Source: Novosphingobium sp. 17-62-19
Lineage (GTDB): Bacteria; Pseudomonadota; Alphaproteobacteria; Sphingomonadales; Sphingomonadaceae
Length of the DNA stretch: 39,508 bases
Assembly: GCF_002256775.1 (NCBI RefSeq)
Contig: NZ_NCII01000017.1
Location: 1-39,508, forward strand
Direction: 5' to 3'
Shown here: one piece after another, positions 1-7,791 of the stretch
How the letters are laid out: every line of letters starts with the position of its first letter
Numbering within the stretch: position 1 is the first letter of the stretch
The notes under the pieces: generated by a model
Told to the model about the DNA's origin: nothing
The model's database searches: none
The model's input: the letters and a program-made list of their open reading frames with translations, nothing else
Translations under genes and position numbers: made by a program

Positions 1-59
1 TGCGTGATATAATCCGGGGGCAGGAATCACCACTTTTTGCCGTTCGCCATCCGTTCGCG

Positions 60-97
60 CCTAGCGTACGTAAAACTCACTTTCGTGTAGTGACCCC
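60..97 (-). repeat. Tn3-family terminal inverted repeat (38 bp)
   Basis: Read on the minus strand, this 38-bp stretch starts with GGGGTC at 97 and ends with TACGCTAGG at 60. The family pattern is an outer GGGG tip and an inner TACGCTAAG-like end. The GGGG tip faces right, so the body of the transposon lies to the left of the window. The tip falls inside the coding sequence of a signal-peptide gene (98-237), which is therefore interrupted. The second end and the transposase are not visible here. Confidence 0.72.
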
Positions 98-237
98 TGA
101 TAGATCGGCTGACCTGCAGCGGCCGCTTCGGCGAAAGCCGCGGCTGCAGGCTCCAGCGTGTTGGCGAGCGAGGGGGCAGGAGACAGCGCCAGCACTGCGC
201 TGGAGGTTACAGCGGCGATAAAGGCAGATTTGATCAT
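98..237 (-). pseudogene. 5' fragment of an exported alpha/beta-hydrolase-like gene, cut by a Tn3-type element
   Basis: The ATG at 237 opens a reading frame whose first residues (MIKSAFIAAVTSSAVLALS, then an APSLAN-type cleavage region) form a typical Sec signal peptide. The mature part begins LEPAAAAFAEAAAAGQPIYQ, and then the frame enters the transposon inverted repeat at 97 and stops at a TAG at 61-63. The 'A..GQPIY' stretch resembles the start of secreted alpha/beta-hydrolase_3 esterases, so the lost gene was probably a secreted hydrolase; this assignment is inference from a short match. The fragment is divergent from the OhrR-type regulator at 348. The two share a 110-bp region holding a repeated operator, so the gene was probably controlled by it. 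What remains encodes about 46 host residues and cannot be functional. Confidence 0.6.
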
Positions 238-269
238 GACATGGTTCCTTTCAAGTCGATCACGATTAG

Positions 270-335
270 ATCGTGTGCGATATAAATAGCTGAATGATTC
301 GAACTGTCAACCCTTGCGATTTAATCGTGTGCGAT
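270..335. promoter_or_regulatory. Repeated OhrR-type operator
   Basis: The 12-mer ATCGTGTGCGAT occurs twice, at 270-281 and 324-335, in the same orientation, each followed by a TA-rich run. Each copy is an imperfect dyad (ATCG, 4 bp, CGAT), and the copies start 54 bp apart. They sit between the divergent starts at 237 and 348, the second copy 12 bp before the ATG of the regulator gene. OhrR regulators of Alphaproteobacteria bind dyads of this kind, so autoregulation is likely (inference). Confidence 0.6.
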
Positions 336-347
336 TTATATTGGGGC

Positions 348-812
348 ATGACCGACACACCCCTTTCCCAAACCAATCCGTTGGACCAGTTTCTGTGTTT
401 TTCCGTCTATGCAGCGGGCCTGGCGTTCAACCGCGTCTATAAGCCGCTGCTGGATCGCTTTGGCATCACCTATCCGCAGTACATCGCCCTAGCGGCACTG
501 CGCGGCAAGGACGGCCAGACCGTCAGCGAACTGGGCGAAAAGCTGTTTCTCGAATCGAACACGCTAACCCCACTGGTCAAACGGCTGGAGGCGGCTGGTT
601 TGGTTTCGCGAACCCGTGACAAGCAGGATGAACGGGTAGTCCGTCTGAGCCTGACCGAGGCTGGTCGAGGCATTGCAGACGAGGCGCTCGGTTGTGTGCC
701 CGCCGACGTTCTTCAGGCGACCGGGATGGATCACGTTACGCTGGGAAAGCTCAACGACGAAATGGTCAAGTTGGGCACGGTCCTTCGAAGCAATGCTGGC
801 CGGACAAAGTGA
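348..812 (+). CDS. ohrR: OhrR-type MarR-family organic-peroxide sensor (copy 1)
   Basis: A 154-residue winged-helix MarR repressor of the OhrR group, which releases its operator when a reactive cysteine is oxidised by organic peroxides or hypochlorite. The reactive Cys17 lies in DQFLCF, just before a tyrosine-rich helix (YKPLLDRFGITYPQY). A second Cys116 (EALGCVPAD) matches the resolving cysteine of two-cysteine OhrR proteins. The recognition helix region is FLESNTLTPLVKRLEAAGL. The ATG at 348 is preferred over an ATG at 294 because family proteins start a few residues before LDQxLC and because the operator repeat lies between the two. It is divergent from a broken secreted hydrolase gene and not adjacent to ohr, so its original target was probably that hydrolase. 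Its sister at 7167-7652 is the one next to ohr. Confidence 0.85.
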   Translation: MTDTPLSQTNPLDQFLCFSVYAAGLAFNRVYKPLLDRFGITYPQYIALAALRGKDGQTVSELGEKLFLESNTLTPLVKRLEAAGLVSRTRDKQDERVVRLSLTEAGRGIADEALGCVPADVLQATGMDHVTLGKLNDEMVKLGTVLRSNAGRTK

Positions 813-813
813 C

Positions 814-831
814 CAGCTACCTGTGTAGCTG
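814..831 (+). terminator. Small stem-loop after ohrR copy 1
   Basis: CAGCTAC at 814-820 pairs with GTAGCTG at 825-831 around a 4-nt loop, two bases after the stop codon of the regulator gene. No T-tract follows, so this is at best a weak terminator or a transcript-end hairpin. Confidence 0.3.
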
Positions 832-1132
832 CGCGATGGCTCGGACTGCGGTGCAGTATCACACTGAAGTGCTCTGTTTTCGGCTGGATTTCGGTGTAGT
901 GAACCTGCGTCTCTGCATCATGATGAGCCTGCATAGCCATCTGCCGGCCTGATTCTGAAGTTGCTTCCAAGGCATTCGATCTGCCGGATTTGAAGCGCCT
1001 TGTTGTCCGGTGATTCCACACTTAATGGCTGATTTTCATGGTTTTCGGAACATCCGAAGGCTAGGGTGCTGATAGAAAAAGATGGAACGAGGTTTTCGTG
1101 CCATCTGCCAGAAGGAGCATAGCGGCCACGTA
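832..1132. other. Non-coding leader of the mrp operon
   Basis: About 300 bp with no credible gene on either strand. It must contain the promoter of the mrp operon, but I could not pick -35/-10 boxes with confidence. A purine-rich AGAAGGAG lies at 1110-1117, 15 bp before the chosen ATG at 1133, which is a long spacing. Confidence 0.4.
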
Positions 1133-3982
1133 ATGGCACTTCCATTGACGCTCTACCTGCTTGTTTTTTTGCCATTCATCGCCGCGCTGCTCATCGCGAT
1201 TGGCAGCGGTAAGGGGCGTGCCCTGCATAGCGGAATCGCGGCTGCGGGAAGTGCGTTGGGGCTGGCAATCGTGTTTGCAATGGCTGGCCGTGTGCTGGGT
1301 GGCGAGGTGCCGACGGTATCAGCGCCGTGGGTGCCCACTCTCGGCCTTGATTTTTCGCTGATGATCGATCCGCTCGGGCTGATGTTTGCCGTGATGATCC
1401 TTGGCATCGGGCTGCTGGTGGTGATCTTCGGGCACTTTTATCTGAGCCCAACCGAGGCCACAGGGCGGTTTTTTGCCAGCCTGATGTTGTTCCAGGGCGC
1501 AATGCTGGGAATTGTCGTGGCGGGCAATGTTCTGCTGCTGCTGGTGTTTTGGGAACTGACCAGCCTTTCCTCCTTCCTGCTGATCGGATTCTGGAAACAC
1601 AAAGCCGAAGCGCGCCAAGGCGCGCGCATGGCGCTGGCGGTTACCGGCGGCGGTGGTCTGGTGTTGATTGCCGGGATGGTGCTGCTCGGCTCGGTCGCTG
1701 GATCGTTCGACTTAATGACCATTTTGCAGCGCGGCGATGTTGTTCAGGCCTCGCCACTTTATCCAGTCATCCTGATCCTGATCCTGATAGGATGCTTTAC
1801 CAAATCGGCGCAGTTTCCGTTCCATTTCTGGTTGCCGCACGCGATGGCTGCGCCAACCCCGGTCAGTGCCTATCTGCATTCGGCCACGATGGTGAAGGCG
1901 GGCATATTTCTGCTGGCGCGGCTGTGGCCAGTCCTCGCCGGGACCGGGCTTTATACGATGACCGTCACAAGCGTTGGCCTGATTACCATGCTGTTCGGGG
2001 CTTGGGTGGCGCTGTTCCGGCATGATCTGAAAAGCATTCTGGCCTATTCGACGATCAGCCAATTGGGCCTGCTGGTTATGCTGTTGGGCTTTTCAGCCAA
2101 AATGGCGGTCGTCGGGGCTGTGCTGCACATCATAAACCATGCGGCGTTCAAGGCAGCGCTGTTCATGTCGGCAGGGATTGTCGATCACGAGGCAGGCACG
2201 CGCGATATCCGCAAGCTGGGTGGACTTGCCAAAGTCATGCCGATCACGGCCCTTGTTGCAACGATTGCAGGGGCATCCATGGCCGGATTGCCGCCGCTGG
2301 GTGGCTTCATCTCAAAAGAGATGATGCTGGATGAGACGCTGCATGTCAGCTTGTTCACGATACCTTGGCTGGTGCCGGTTGTGGCAACAGTCGCTGCGAC
2401 CTTGTCGGTAGCGTATTCGTTTCGGCTCGTGGCCCACCTGTTCTTTGGCAAACCGCGCGATTTGCAGGCTCATGATAAAGCGCATGATCCCGGCTTGGGC
2501 ATGTGGGCCTCGCCTGCCTTTCTGGTGGCAGTCGCAGTGTTGCTCGGCCTGATCCCGATGACACTTGCGGGGCCATTGGTTTCTGCTGTTGTTGAGGCAG
2601 TGACAGGTGAGGCATCACCGCCACTCGGGTTCGCATTGTGGCACGGCATCAACCCGGCGCTGGGCATGAGTGTGGCAGCTGTGGCAATCGGTACAGCATT
2701 GGTGTGGCGGCATGCAGGTCTGCAGCGTGCTTATGACGGCCTACGCCATGTCGATGCCAAAACGCTGTTCGATCGCGCGATGGCCCTTACCGACAGGCGC
2801 ATTCGCAAGCTGATCGTGGCTGTGCACACGCCTTCGCTGCAACGCATGTTGCTGGCGACCTTTGCGGCAATCGTGGTGTTGATTATTGATGGCGCAGCAA
2901 TGGGCGGCGGAAGGCTGACCGGTCCACGCGCGGGCCTTCCGGCTTCGACAATTGCAGTTGTGGCGTGGGGTCTGCTGATCGCAGCGACGCTGGCTGTGGT
3001 CCTGGCGCAGCGCCAGCGCTTCCTCGTGCTCATTTTCGTCAGCGTGATCGGTCTGGTCATTGCTCTGGCCTTCGTTCACCTGTCCGCACCCGATCTTGCG
3101 TTGACCCAGATTTCGGTCGAGGTGGTGACGATCCTGCTGCTGTTGCTCGCGCTCAACCTTTTGCCCAAAACGCCTGTGCAATTGTCGAGCAATACAAGGC
3201 GTATTCGCGATGGCGTGCTGGCGATTTTGGGCGGCTTGGGAGTCGGCGGTGCAGCGTGGGCGATGCTGACGCGCAATCCCAACAATCCCATTTCCAGCTA
3301 TCATATCGCCAACAGCTATACCGGCGGGGGTGGCACCAATATCGTCAACGTGACACTGGTTGATTTCCGCGCCTTTGACACGCTGGGTGAGATCATCGTG
3401 CTGGGAATTGCAGGCCTTGCGATTTATGCAATGCTCGATACGACCGAGCGGGGCGCTGCCGGAGCACGGCTGCGGGCGTGGCAAGAAGACATGCCGCATT
3501 CGCCCGAGCGCCACCCTTTGATGTTCGTGATGGCAACGCGCATATTGCTGCCGTTGGTGCTGGCGGTGGGGATTTTCATTTTCCTGCGCGGCCACAACCA
3601 ACCCGGCGGAGGTTTCATCGCGGCGCTGGTAATTGCGATCGCCTTTCTGCTGCAATATCTGGCGTCGGGTTTTGATTGGACCGATGCGCGGCGCAAGGTG
3701 GGCGAGCATATGCTGATCGCATCGGGCGTGCTTGTTGCAGTGGCAACGGGGCTTGGCTCGCTGCTGTTCGGTGCCAATTTCCTGACGAGTTCGTTCGGCT
3801 ATTTTGATGTGCCGTTCATCGGCGAGGTTGAACTGGCGACTGCCATGCTGTTCGATGTCGGAGTGCTTTTGGTGGTATTTGGCGCTGTGATGCAAGCTTT
3901 GGCGCAGCTTAGCCAAATTGCGCAGCGTGCTGCACGGTCGCATGTCGCCCGGACCAATATACAACAAGGGGATGAATCATGA
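1133..3982 (+). CDS. mrpA: Mrp antiporter subunit A fused to subunit B (MrpAB/PhaAB)
   Basis: A 949-residue polytopic membrane protein, the largest subunit of the multi-subunit Na+(K+)/H+ antiporter of the inner membrane. Residues about 1-500 form the NuoL/MnhA proton-channel domain (for example FWELTSLSSFLLIGFW, and a lysine-bearing helix with HSATMVKAGIFLLARLWP). The middle is the MrpA-specific C-terminal membrane domain. Residues about 792-949 (from ERHPLMFVMATRILLP, with GHNQPGGGFIAALV) are a complete MnhB domain. The A+B fusion replaces a separate mrpB and is the hallmark of group-2 operons, as in rhizobial pha. The start at 1133 is chosen because the protein then begins directly with a membrane helix (MALPLTLYLLVFLPF); a start at 1082 would add 17 charged residues. 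The stop overlaps the mrpC start (ATGA). The complex uses the proton gradient to export cations in salt or alkaline stress. Confidence 0.93.
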   Translation: MALPLTLYLLVFLPFIAALLIAIGSGKGRALHSGIAAAGSALGLAIVFAMAGRVLGGEVPTVSAPWVPTLGLDFSLMIDPLGLMFAVMILGIGLLVVIFGHFYLSPTEATGRFFASLMLFQGAMLGIVVAGNVLLLLVFWELTSLSSFLLIGFWKHKAEARQGARMALAVTGGGGLVLIAGMVLLGSVAGSFDLMTILQRGDVVQASPLYPVILILILIGCFTKSAQFPFHFWLPHAMAAPTPVSAYLHSATMVKAGIFLLARLWPVLAGTGLYTMTVTSVGLITMLFGAWVALFRHDLKSILAYSTISQLGLLVMLLGFSAKMAVVGAVLHIINHAAFKAALFMSAGIVDHEAGTRDIRKLGGLAKVMPITALVATIAGASMAGLPPLGGFISKEMMLDETLHVSLFTIPWLVPVVATVAATLSVAYSFRLVAHLFFGKPRDLQAHDKAHDPGLGMWASPAFLVAVAVLLGLIPMTLAGPLVSAVVEAVTGEASPPLGFALWHGINPALGMSVAAVAIGTALVWRHAGLQRAYDGLRHVDAKTLFDRAMALTDRRIRKLIVAVHTPSLQRMLLATFAAIVVLIIDGAAMGGGRLTGPRAGLPASTIAVVAWGLLIAATLAVVLAQRQRFLVLIFVSVIGLVIALAFVHLSAPDLALTQISVEVVTILLLLLALNLLPKTPVQLSSNTRRIRDGVLAILGGLGVGGAAWAMLTRNPNNPISSYHIANSYTGGGGTNIVNVTLVDFRAFDTLGEIIVLGIAGLAIYAMLDTTERGAAGARLRAWQEDMPHSPERHPLMFVMATRILLPLVLAVGIFIFLRGHNQPGGGFIAALVIAIAFLLQYLASGFDWTDARRKVGEHMLIASGVLVAVATGLGSLLFGANFLTSSFGYFDVPFIGEVELATAMLFDVGVLLVVFGAVMQALAQLSQIAQRAARSHVARTNIQQGDES

Positions 3983-4359
3983 CCCTTGAGCTTCTTTTTG
4001 CCACCGCCATCGGCGTTTTGGTCGCGGGGGGTATCTACCTTTCATTGCGCGGCCGAACATTCCAGGTTGTGCTTGGCCTCACGCTGTTTTCCTACGCCGT
4101 GAACTTGTTCCTGTTCGCGTCTGGCAGATTGACGATTGATCGCGCACCGATCCTGTCAAAAGCCGCAAGCAGCTATGCCGACCCGCTGCCCCAGGCTCTG
4201 GTACTGACGGCCATCGTCATCACGTTTGGCATGACCGCTTTCGCCGTAGTTCTGGCTCTGCGGAGCTTTCTTGAAAGTGGCAGCGATCAAGTCGATGGGG
4301 ATGACGCTGCTTGCGATCGCCACGCGAAACCATCCGTAACGTCTGAGCCGAGCGAATGA
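3979..4359 (+). CDS. mrpC: Mrp antiporter subunit C
   Basis: A 126-residue, three-helix membrane protein of the NuoK/MnhC family. The family stretch GLTLFSYAVNLFLFASGRL is clear at residues about 34-52, followed by a polar loop and a third helix (ALVLTAIVITFGMTAFAVVLAL). The C-terminal 30 residues are hydrophilic and specific to this copy. It overlaps mrpA by 4 bp and mrpD by 4 bp (both ATGA), so translational coupling is expected. In the complex, C sits between the A and D proton-channel subunits, like NuoK in respiratory complex I. Confidence 0.92.
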   Translation: MTLELLFATAIGVLVAGGIYLSLRGRTFQVVLGLTLFSYAVNLFLFASGRLTIDRAPILSKAASSYADPLPQALVLTAIVITFGMTAFAVVLALRSFLESGSDQVDGDDAACDRHAKPSVTSEPSE

Positions 4360-5873
4360 GTTTTGCCGCGCATCTTGCCATCGCGCCGGTCGTCATTCCA
4401 GCGCTTGCAGCACCGTTGGCATTGCTATCAATGCGGCGGCGGCGGCGCTTGGGGGTCGGGATTGGTTTTGCCTCCTGCTCACTAATGCTGGTCGTAGCAT
4501 TGCTGCTGCTGAACGCCGCCAGTGATGGCACGATCCGCACTTACGAAGTGGGCGAATGGCCTGCGCCGTTCGGCATTGTTCTGGTCGTTGACCGACTTTC
4601 GGCGATCATGCTGACGTTGGTGGCAAGCCTGTCGCTCATCGCATTGCTTCATGCAGTGGTAACGCGCACCGATCGCAAAGGCTGGCATTTTCACTCGCTG
4701 TTCCAGTTTCAAATCATGGGGTTGAACGGTGCATTTCTAACAGGCGATCTGTTCAACCTTTTCGTATTCTTCGAGGTGCTGCTGATCGCATCTTACGGTC
4801 TCATGCTGCACGGACAGGGGCCTGCACGGCTGAAGGCCGGTGTGCAGTACGTGATCGTCAATATCGTGGGTTCTTCGCTGTTCCTCATCGCGCTCGGTTT
4901 GCTCTATGCGCTTACCGGCACGCTCAACATGGCAGATATGGGGCTGCGCGTGGCGGCCATTGGCCCCGACGATCAAGGTTTGTTGCGCGTTGCAGCATTG
5001 CTCGTCGTCAGCGTCTTTGCACTGAAGGCTGCGATTGTGCCGCTGCATATGTGGTTGCCGCGGACGTATGCCGTTTCAACTCCCGCCGTTGCGGCGCTGT
5101 TTGCGATCATGACCAAGGTGGGTGTCTACTCGCTCATACGCGTCGTTCCGCAAATCTTTGGCGATGATGCTGGCGCAGCGGCTTGGGTTCCTGCACCCTA
5201 CCTTTTGCCCGCTGCCATGCTGACGGCGATTGTCGGGTTTTCAGGCGTATTTGTCGCCCGTGAACTGTCCGAGCAGGCCGCTTATGCGGTGATCGGATCG
5301 ACCGGAACGCTGATGATCGCGGTGGCTGGTTGGCAGGAGGATACGCTGGGCGCGGCGATCTACTATCTGGTTCACTCCACCTTTGCTGGTGCAGCCTTGT
5401 TTTTGGTGGCCGATGTCGTCGCCCGGCGCCGGTTGAGTTTTTCCGATGGCGCTACACCGGGACCTCTGTTCCAGCATCGCCAGGGGATAGCGCTGCTGTT
5501 CATGGCCGCTGCCATTGCGGCCACGGGCCTGCCGCCTCTTTCGGGCTTCATTGGCAAACTGCTGATCCTGCAATCCGTGGCTGATGCGCCGGGATGGCAC
5601 TGGGCGTGGGGTACAATTTTGGCCACCACCTTGATCGCCGTCATCGGCTTTGCTCGTACCGGCAGCGCGATTTTCTGGAATGAAGCCAGAATCGAAAGCA
5701 GCGACCTTTCTCCGCGCTTCTCAAAGTCGGATCTGGCTGCACCGATCATCACGATCGCGCTGCTGGCCGCCCTGTCGGCGGGCGCAGGCCCAGCTACGGA
5801 ATATGGCCGCTCTGCCGCTGTGCAAGTGATGGATCGTGCCGCAGCGGCGCGCGCCGTGCTGGGGGAGCATTGA
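4356..5873 (+). CDS. mrpD: Mrp antiporter subunit D
   Basis: A 505-residue NuoN/MnhD-type proton-channel subunit with about 14 membrane helices. Visible landmarks are the acidic FNLFVFFEVLLIASYGLMLHG segment, the lysine in FALKAAIVPLHMWLPRTYA, and the second lysine helix AIMTKVGVYSLIRV, which together mark the proton path. A conserved GLPPLSGFIGKLLIL follows near residue 400. The length is normal for the family. It starts in an ATGA overlap with mrpC and ends one base before the ATG of mrpE. Confidence 0.93.
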   Translation: MSFAAHLAIAPVVIPALAAPLALLSMRRRRRLGVGIGFASCSLMLVVALLLLNAASDGTIRTYEVGEWPAPFGIVLVVDRLSAIMLTLVASLSLIALLHAVVTRTDRKGWHFHSLFQFQIMGLNGAFLTGDLFNLFVFFEVLLIASYGLMLHGQGPARLKAGVQYVIVNIVGSSLFLIALGLLYALTGTLNMADMGLRVAAIGPDDQGLLRVAALLVVSVFALKAAIVPLHMWLPRTYAVSTPAVAALFAIMTKVGVYSLIRVVPQIFGDDAGAAAWVPAPYLLPAAMLTAIVGFSGVFVARELSEQAAYAVIGSTGTLMIAVAGWQEDTLGAAIYYLVHSTFAGAALFLVADVVARRRLSFSDGATPGPLFQHRQGIALLFMAAAIAATGLPPLSGFIGKLLILQSVADAPGWHWAWGTILATTLIAVIGFARTGSAIFWNEARIESSDLSPRFSKSDLAAPIITIALLAALSAGAGPATEYGRSAAVQVMDRAAAARAVLGEH

Positions 5874-5874
5874 T

Positions 5875-6360
5875 ATGCGCCGCCTGATTCCGCACCCCGG
5901 CTTGTCTGTCTTGCTGATCGTCGTCTGGCTACTGATGGCCAATGCCATTACCGTAGGTGGCTTGGTCGTCGGAATTGTCATTGGCATTTTGCTGCCGATT
6001 TTCACCGGCCCGTTTTGGCCGGGCAGGCCAGGCGTCAACTATCGTACGGGGATCGCCTACATTTTCGTTGTTCTGTGGGACATCGTCATTGCCAACTTCG
6101 AGGTTGCAGCGATCATCCTGTTCCGCCGCAATCGCGACCTTAAGCCGGCGTGGCTGGTGATTCCGATGGAGCTTGAAACGCCTGAGGCGATCACAGTTTT
6201 TGCCGGTACGATCAGCCTCACACCGGGCACGGTTTCAGCCGATGTATCGTCTTGTGGAAACTATCTGCTGGTCCACGCGCTCCATGCACCTGATCCGGCC
6301 GCAGAGATTGCCCGCATAAAATCGCGCTATGAAACCCGACTGAAAGGGGTTTTCAAATGA
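5875..6360 (+). CDS. mrpE: Mrp antiporter subunit E
   Basis: A 161-residue small membrane subunit of the antiporter. Two N-terminal helices (GLSVLLIVVWLLMANAITVGGLVVG as helix one and its turn) are followed by the typical ANFEVAAIILFRRN and by the conserved GTISLTPGTVSADV of the cytoplasmic MnhE domain. The ATG at 5875 is chosen over one at 5836, which lies inside mrpD; it follows the mrpD stop by one base. A GGGGGAG ribosome site lies at the end of mrpD. The gene overlaps mrpF by 4 bp. Confidence 0.9.
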   Translation: MRRLIPHPGLSVLLIVVWLLMANAITVGGLVVGIVIGILLPIFTGPFWPGRPGVNYRTGIAYIFVVLWDIVIANFEVAAIILFRRNRDLKPAWLVIPMELETPEAITVFAGTISLTPGTVSADVSSCGNYLLVHALHAPDPAAEIARIKSRYETRLKGVFK

Positions 6361-6626
6361 TCCAATATGCAGTCTTGTACGGATTCTTTTGTCTGGCGCT
6401 TGCGCTCTGCCTCAATCTTTGGCGCCTGTTGAAGGGGCCATCTTTTGGCGATCGCATCGTGGCGATGGATACGATGGTGATCAATGCCATCGCCGTGATT
6501 GTCCTGATTGGCATCTCTACTGCAAGCGCCACCTATTACGAAGCCGCGCTGCTTCTGGCGATGGTCGGATTCATCGGCACCGTTGCCTATTGCAAGTTCC
6601 TGCTGCGCGGGGACATTGTTGAATGA
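6357..6626 (+). CDS. mrpF: Mrp antiporter subunit F
   Basis: An 89-residue, three-helix protein of the MnhF/PhaF family. The signature GPSFGDRIVAMDTMVINAIAVIVL, a loop and helix carrying the conserved D-R-x-x-A-x-D pattern, is clear at residues about 28-51. The start overlaps the mrpE stop and the stop overlaps the mrpG start, both by ATGA. Length is typical for the family. Confidence 0.9.
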   Translation: MIQYAVLYGFFCLALALCLNLWRLLKGPSFGDRIVAMDTMVINAIAVIVLIGISTASATYYEAALLLAMVGFIGTVAYCKFLLRGDIVE

Positions 6627-7054
6627 CCGCGTTTGCCATTTTGCCTGACATTGCGATCAGCGTCATGATCGTGATCGGTGCGACCTTTGCGCTGATCGGC
6701 AGCTGGGGCATGGTCAGACTGCCAAGCCTGATGGAGCGGTTGCACGGGCCAACCAAGGCCACGACGCTGGGTCTAGGTGGAATGCTGGTTGGATCGATCC
6801 TGTTCTTCCATCTGGCGGAAGGAGAATGGGCTCTGCACGAACTGCTGATCTCCCTGTTCCTGTTTGTAACCGCGCCAATATCTGCAAACATGATCGCAAA
6901 AGTGCATTTGCATCAGTTGCGCGTGAAGCCGGAGGGCGGCGTGCTGGACAGCATCGGGCCTGCTGGAATTCCACCTCTCCCATCTGACCAAAGCAGTTGG
7001 GCCACGTATGAGGCCCCGGCCCCAGAGTCCGCCGCCGCGACATCGGAAGCATAA
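6623..7054 (+). CDS. mrpG: Mrp antiporter subunit G
   Basis: A 143-residue MnhG/PhaG-type membrane subunit. Three helices are visible, with the conserved GSWGMVRLPSLMERLHGPTK cytoplasmic loop at residues about 30-50 and FLFVTAPISANMIAKVHLH. The C-terminal 35 residues are proline- and alanine-rich and not part of the family core. It is the last gene of the operon. The 112 bp up to the next, convergent gene hold no clear terminator. Confidence 0.9.
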   Translation: MTAFAILPDIAISVMIVIGATFALIGSWGMVRLPSLMERLHGPTKATTLGLGGMLVGSILFFHLAEGEWALHELLISLFLFVTAPISANMIAKVHLHQLRVKPEGGVLDSIGPAGIPPLPSDQSSWATYEAPAPESAAATSEA

Positions 7055-7166
7055 ACCAGGCTTCGTCGATAAAGGGCGAACCCGGTAGGACAGCGACAAT
7101 ACCGGAACGGCATATGTTATCGGCGGAGGCGCGATCCCGACCGTGTGAGGGATGCGCGCCGCTCGA

Positions 7167-7652
7167 TCATTCGGCCTCGGGGCGAAGTTCGGTAGCGATC
7201 TCCCAGCCACCGATATGGTGGTAGACGGCATCGCGCAGCGCCCGGATGTCCGCGTTGAGATCACCCAAAGCTGCAGGTGATTGGCCCGACGCAGTCAATA
7301 ATGTGTCACCGAGGCAACCTGCCTGCGAGCGGATGGCCTTCCCGATATCGGTCAACCGCACGACGACCTGTCGTTCGTTGGACGGATTGCGGGCGCGCTG
7401 GACCATGCCCGCCGCCTCAAGGCGCTTGAGCAGTGGAGTCAATGTGCTCGATTCCAGCGCCAGTTGCTCGGCAATGCGGCCCACTGTCTGGGCGTCTTCG
7501 CGCCATAGTACGTTGAGGACCAGATACTGTGGGTAGGTCAGACCAAGGCTGTCAAGCAGTGGCTTGTATGCCCGCTGGATGGCCATCCCCGCAGAGTAGA
7601 TCGCGTAGCAAAGCTGGTCATCAAGCGGGACTGGGGGGTTGGCATCAGTCAT
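7167..7652 (-). CDS. ohrR: OhrR-type MarR-family organic-peroxide repressor (copy 2, next to ohr)
   Basis: A 161-residue winged-helix repressor with the OhrR fingerprint LDDQLCYAIYSAGMAIQRAYKPLL. The reactive cysteine is Cys15 and the putative resolving cysteine is Cys113 (SQAGCLGD). The DNA-reading region is LALESSTLTPLLKRLEAAGM. The ATG at 7652 is preferred over one at 7700 because it follows a GGAAGGAGT ribosome site and because the upstream choice would run through the operator. The gene is divergent from ohr, the classical target, so control of ohr and of itself is expected. It is about half identical by eye to copy 1 at 348-812, and the two bracket the whole mrp operon. Confidence 0.88.
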   Translation of the reverse strand: MTDANPPVPLDDQLCYAIYSAGMAIQRAYKPLLDSLGLTYPQYLVLNVLWREDAQTVGRIAEQLALESSTLTPLLKRLEAAGMVQRARNPSNERQVVVRLTDIGKAIRSQAGCLGDTLLTASGQSPAALGDLNADIRALRDAVYHHIGGWEIATELRPEAE

Positions 7653-7683
7653 CAGGGCACTCCTTCCGGGCGCAATATAGCAA

Positions 7684-7765
7684 CCATATCGGAAAAACAC
7701 ATATCGCGATAATTATTTGCTGGACACACTGTCAACACCCAGCTACTCAAAGCATATCGCAATAA
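7684..7765. promoter_or_regulatory. Divergent ohrR/ohr promoter region with OhrR-like dyads
   Basis: The 10-bp perfect palindrome TATCGCGATA lies at 7702-7711. Related half sites (CATATCGG at 7685-7692 and CATATCGCAATAA at 7753-7765) flank it in AT-rich DNA. The region separates the ohrR start at 7652 from the ohr start at 7792. OhrR regulators bind dyads with such ATCG/CGAT cores; binding here is inference. Confidence 0.55.
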
Positions 7766-7791
7766 CCATTATGGCAATAAAGGAAATAACC

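Noticed and set aside
2741-3967. 408-codon minus-strand frame inside mrpA
   Set aside because: It is antisense to a clear MrpAB protein and its translation is rich in His, Gln and Arg, as expected for a shadow frame.
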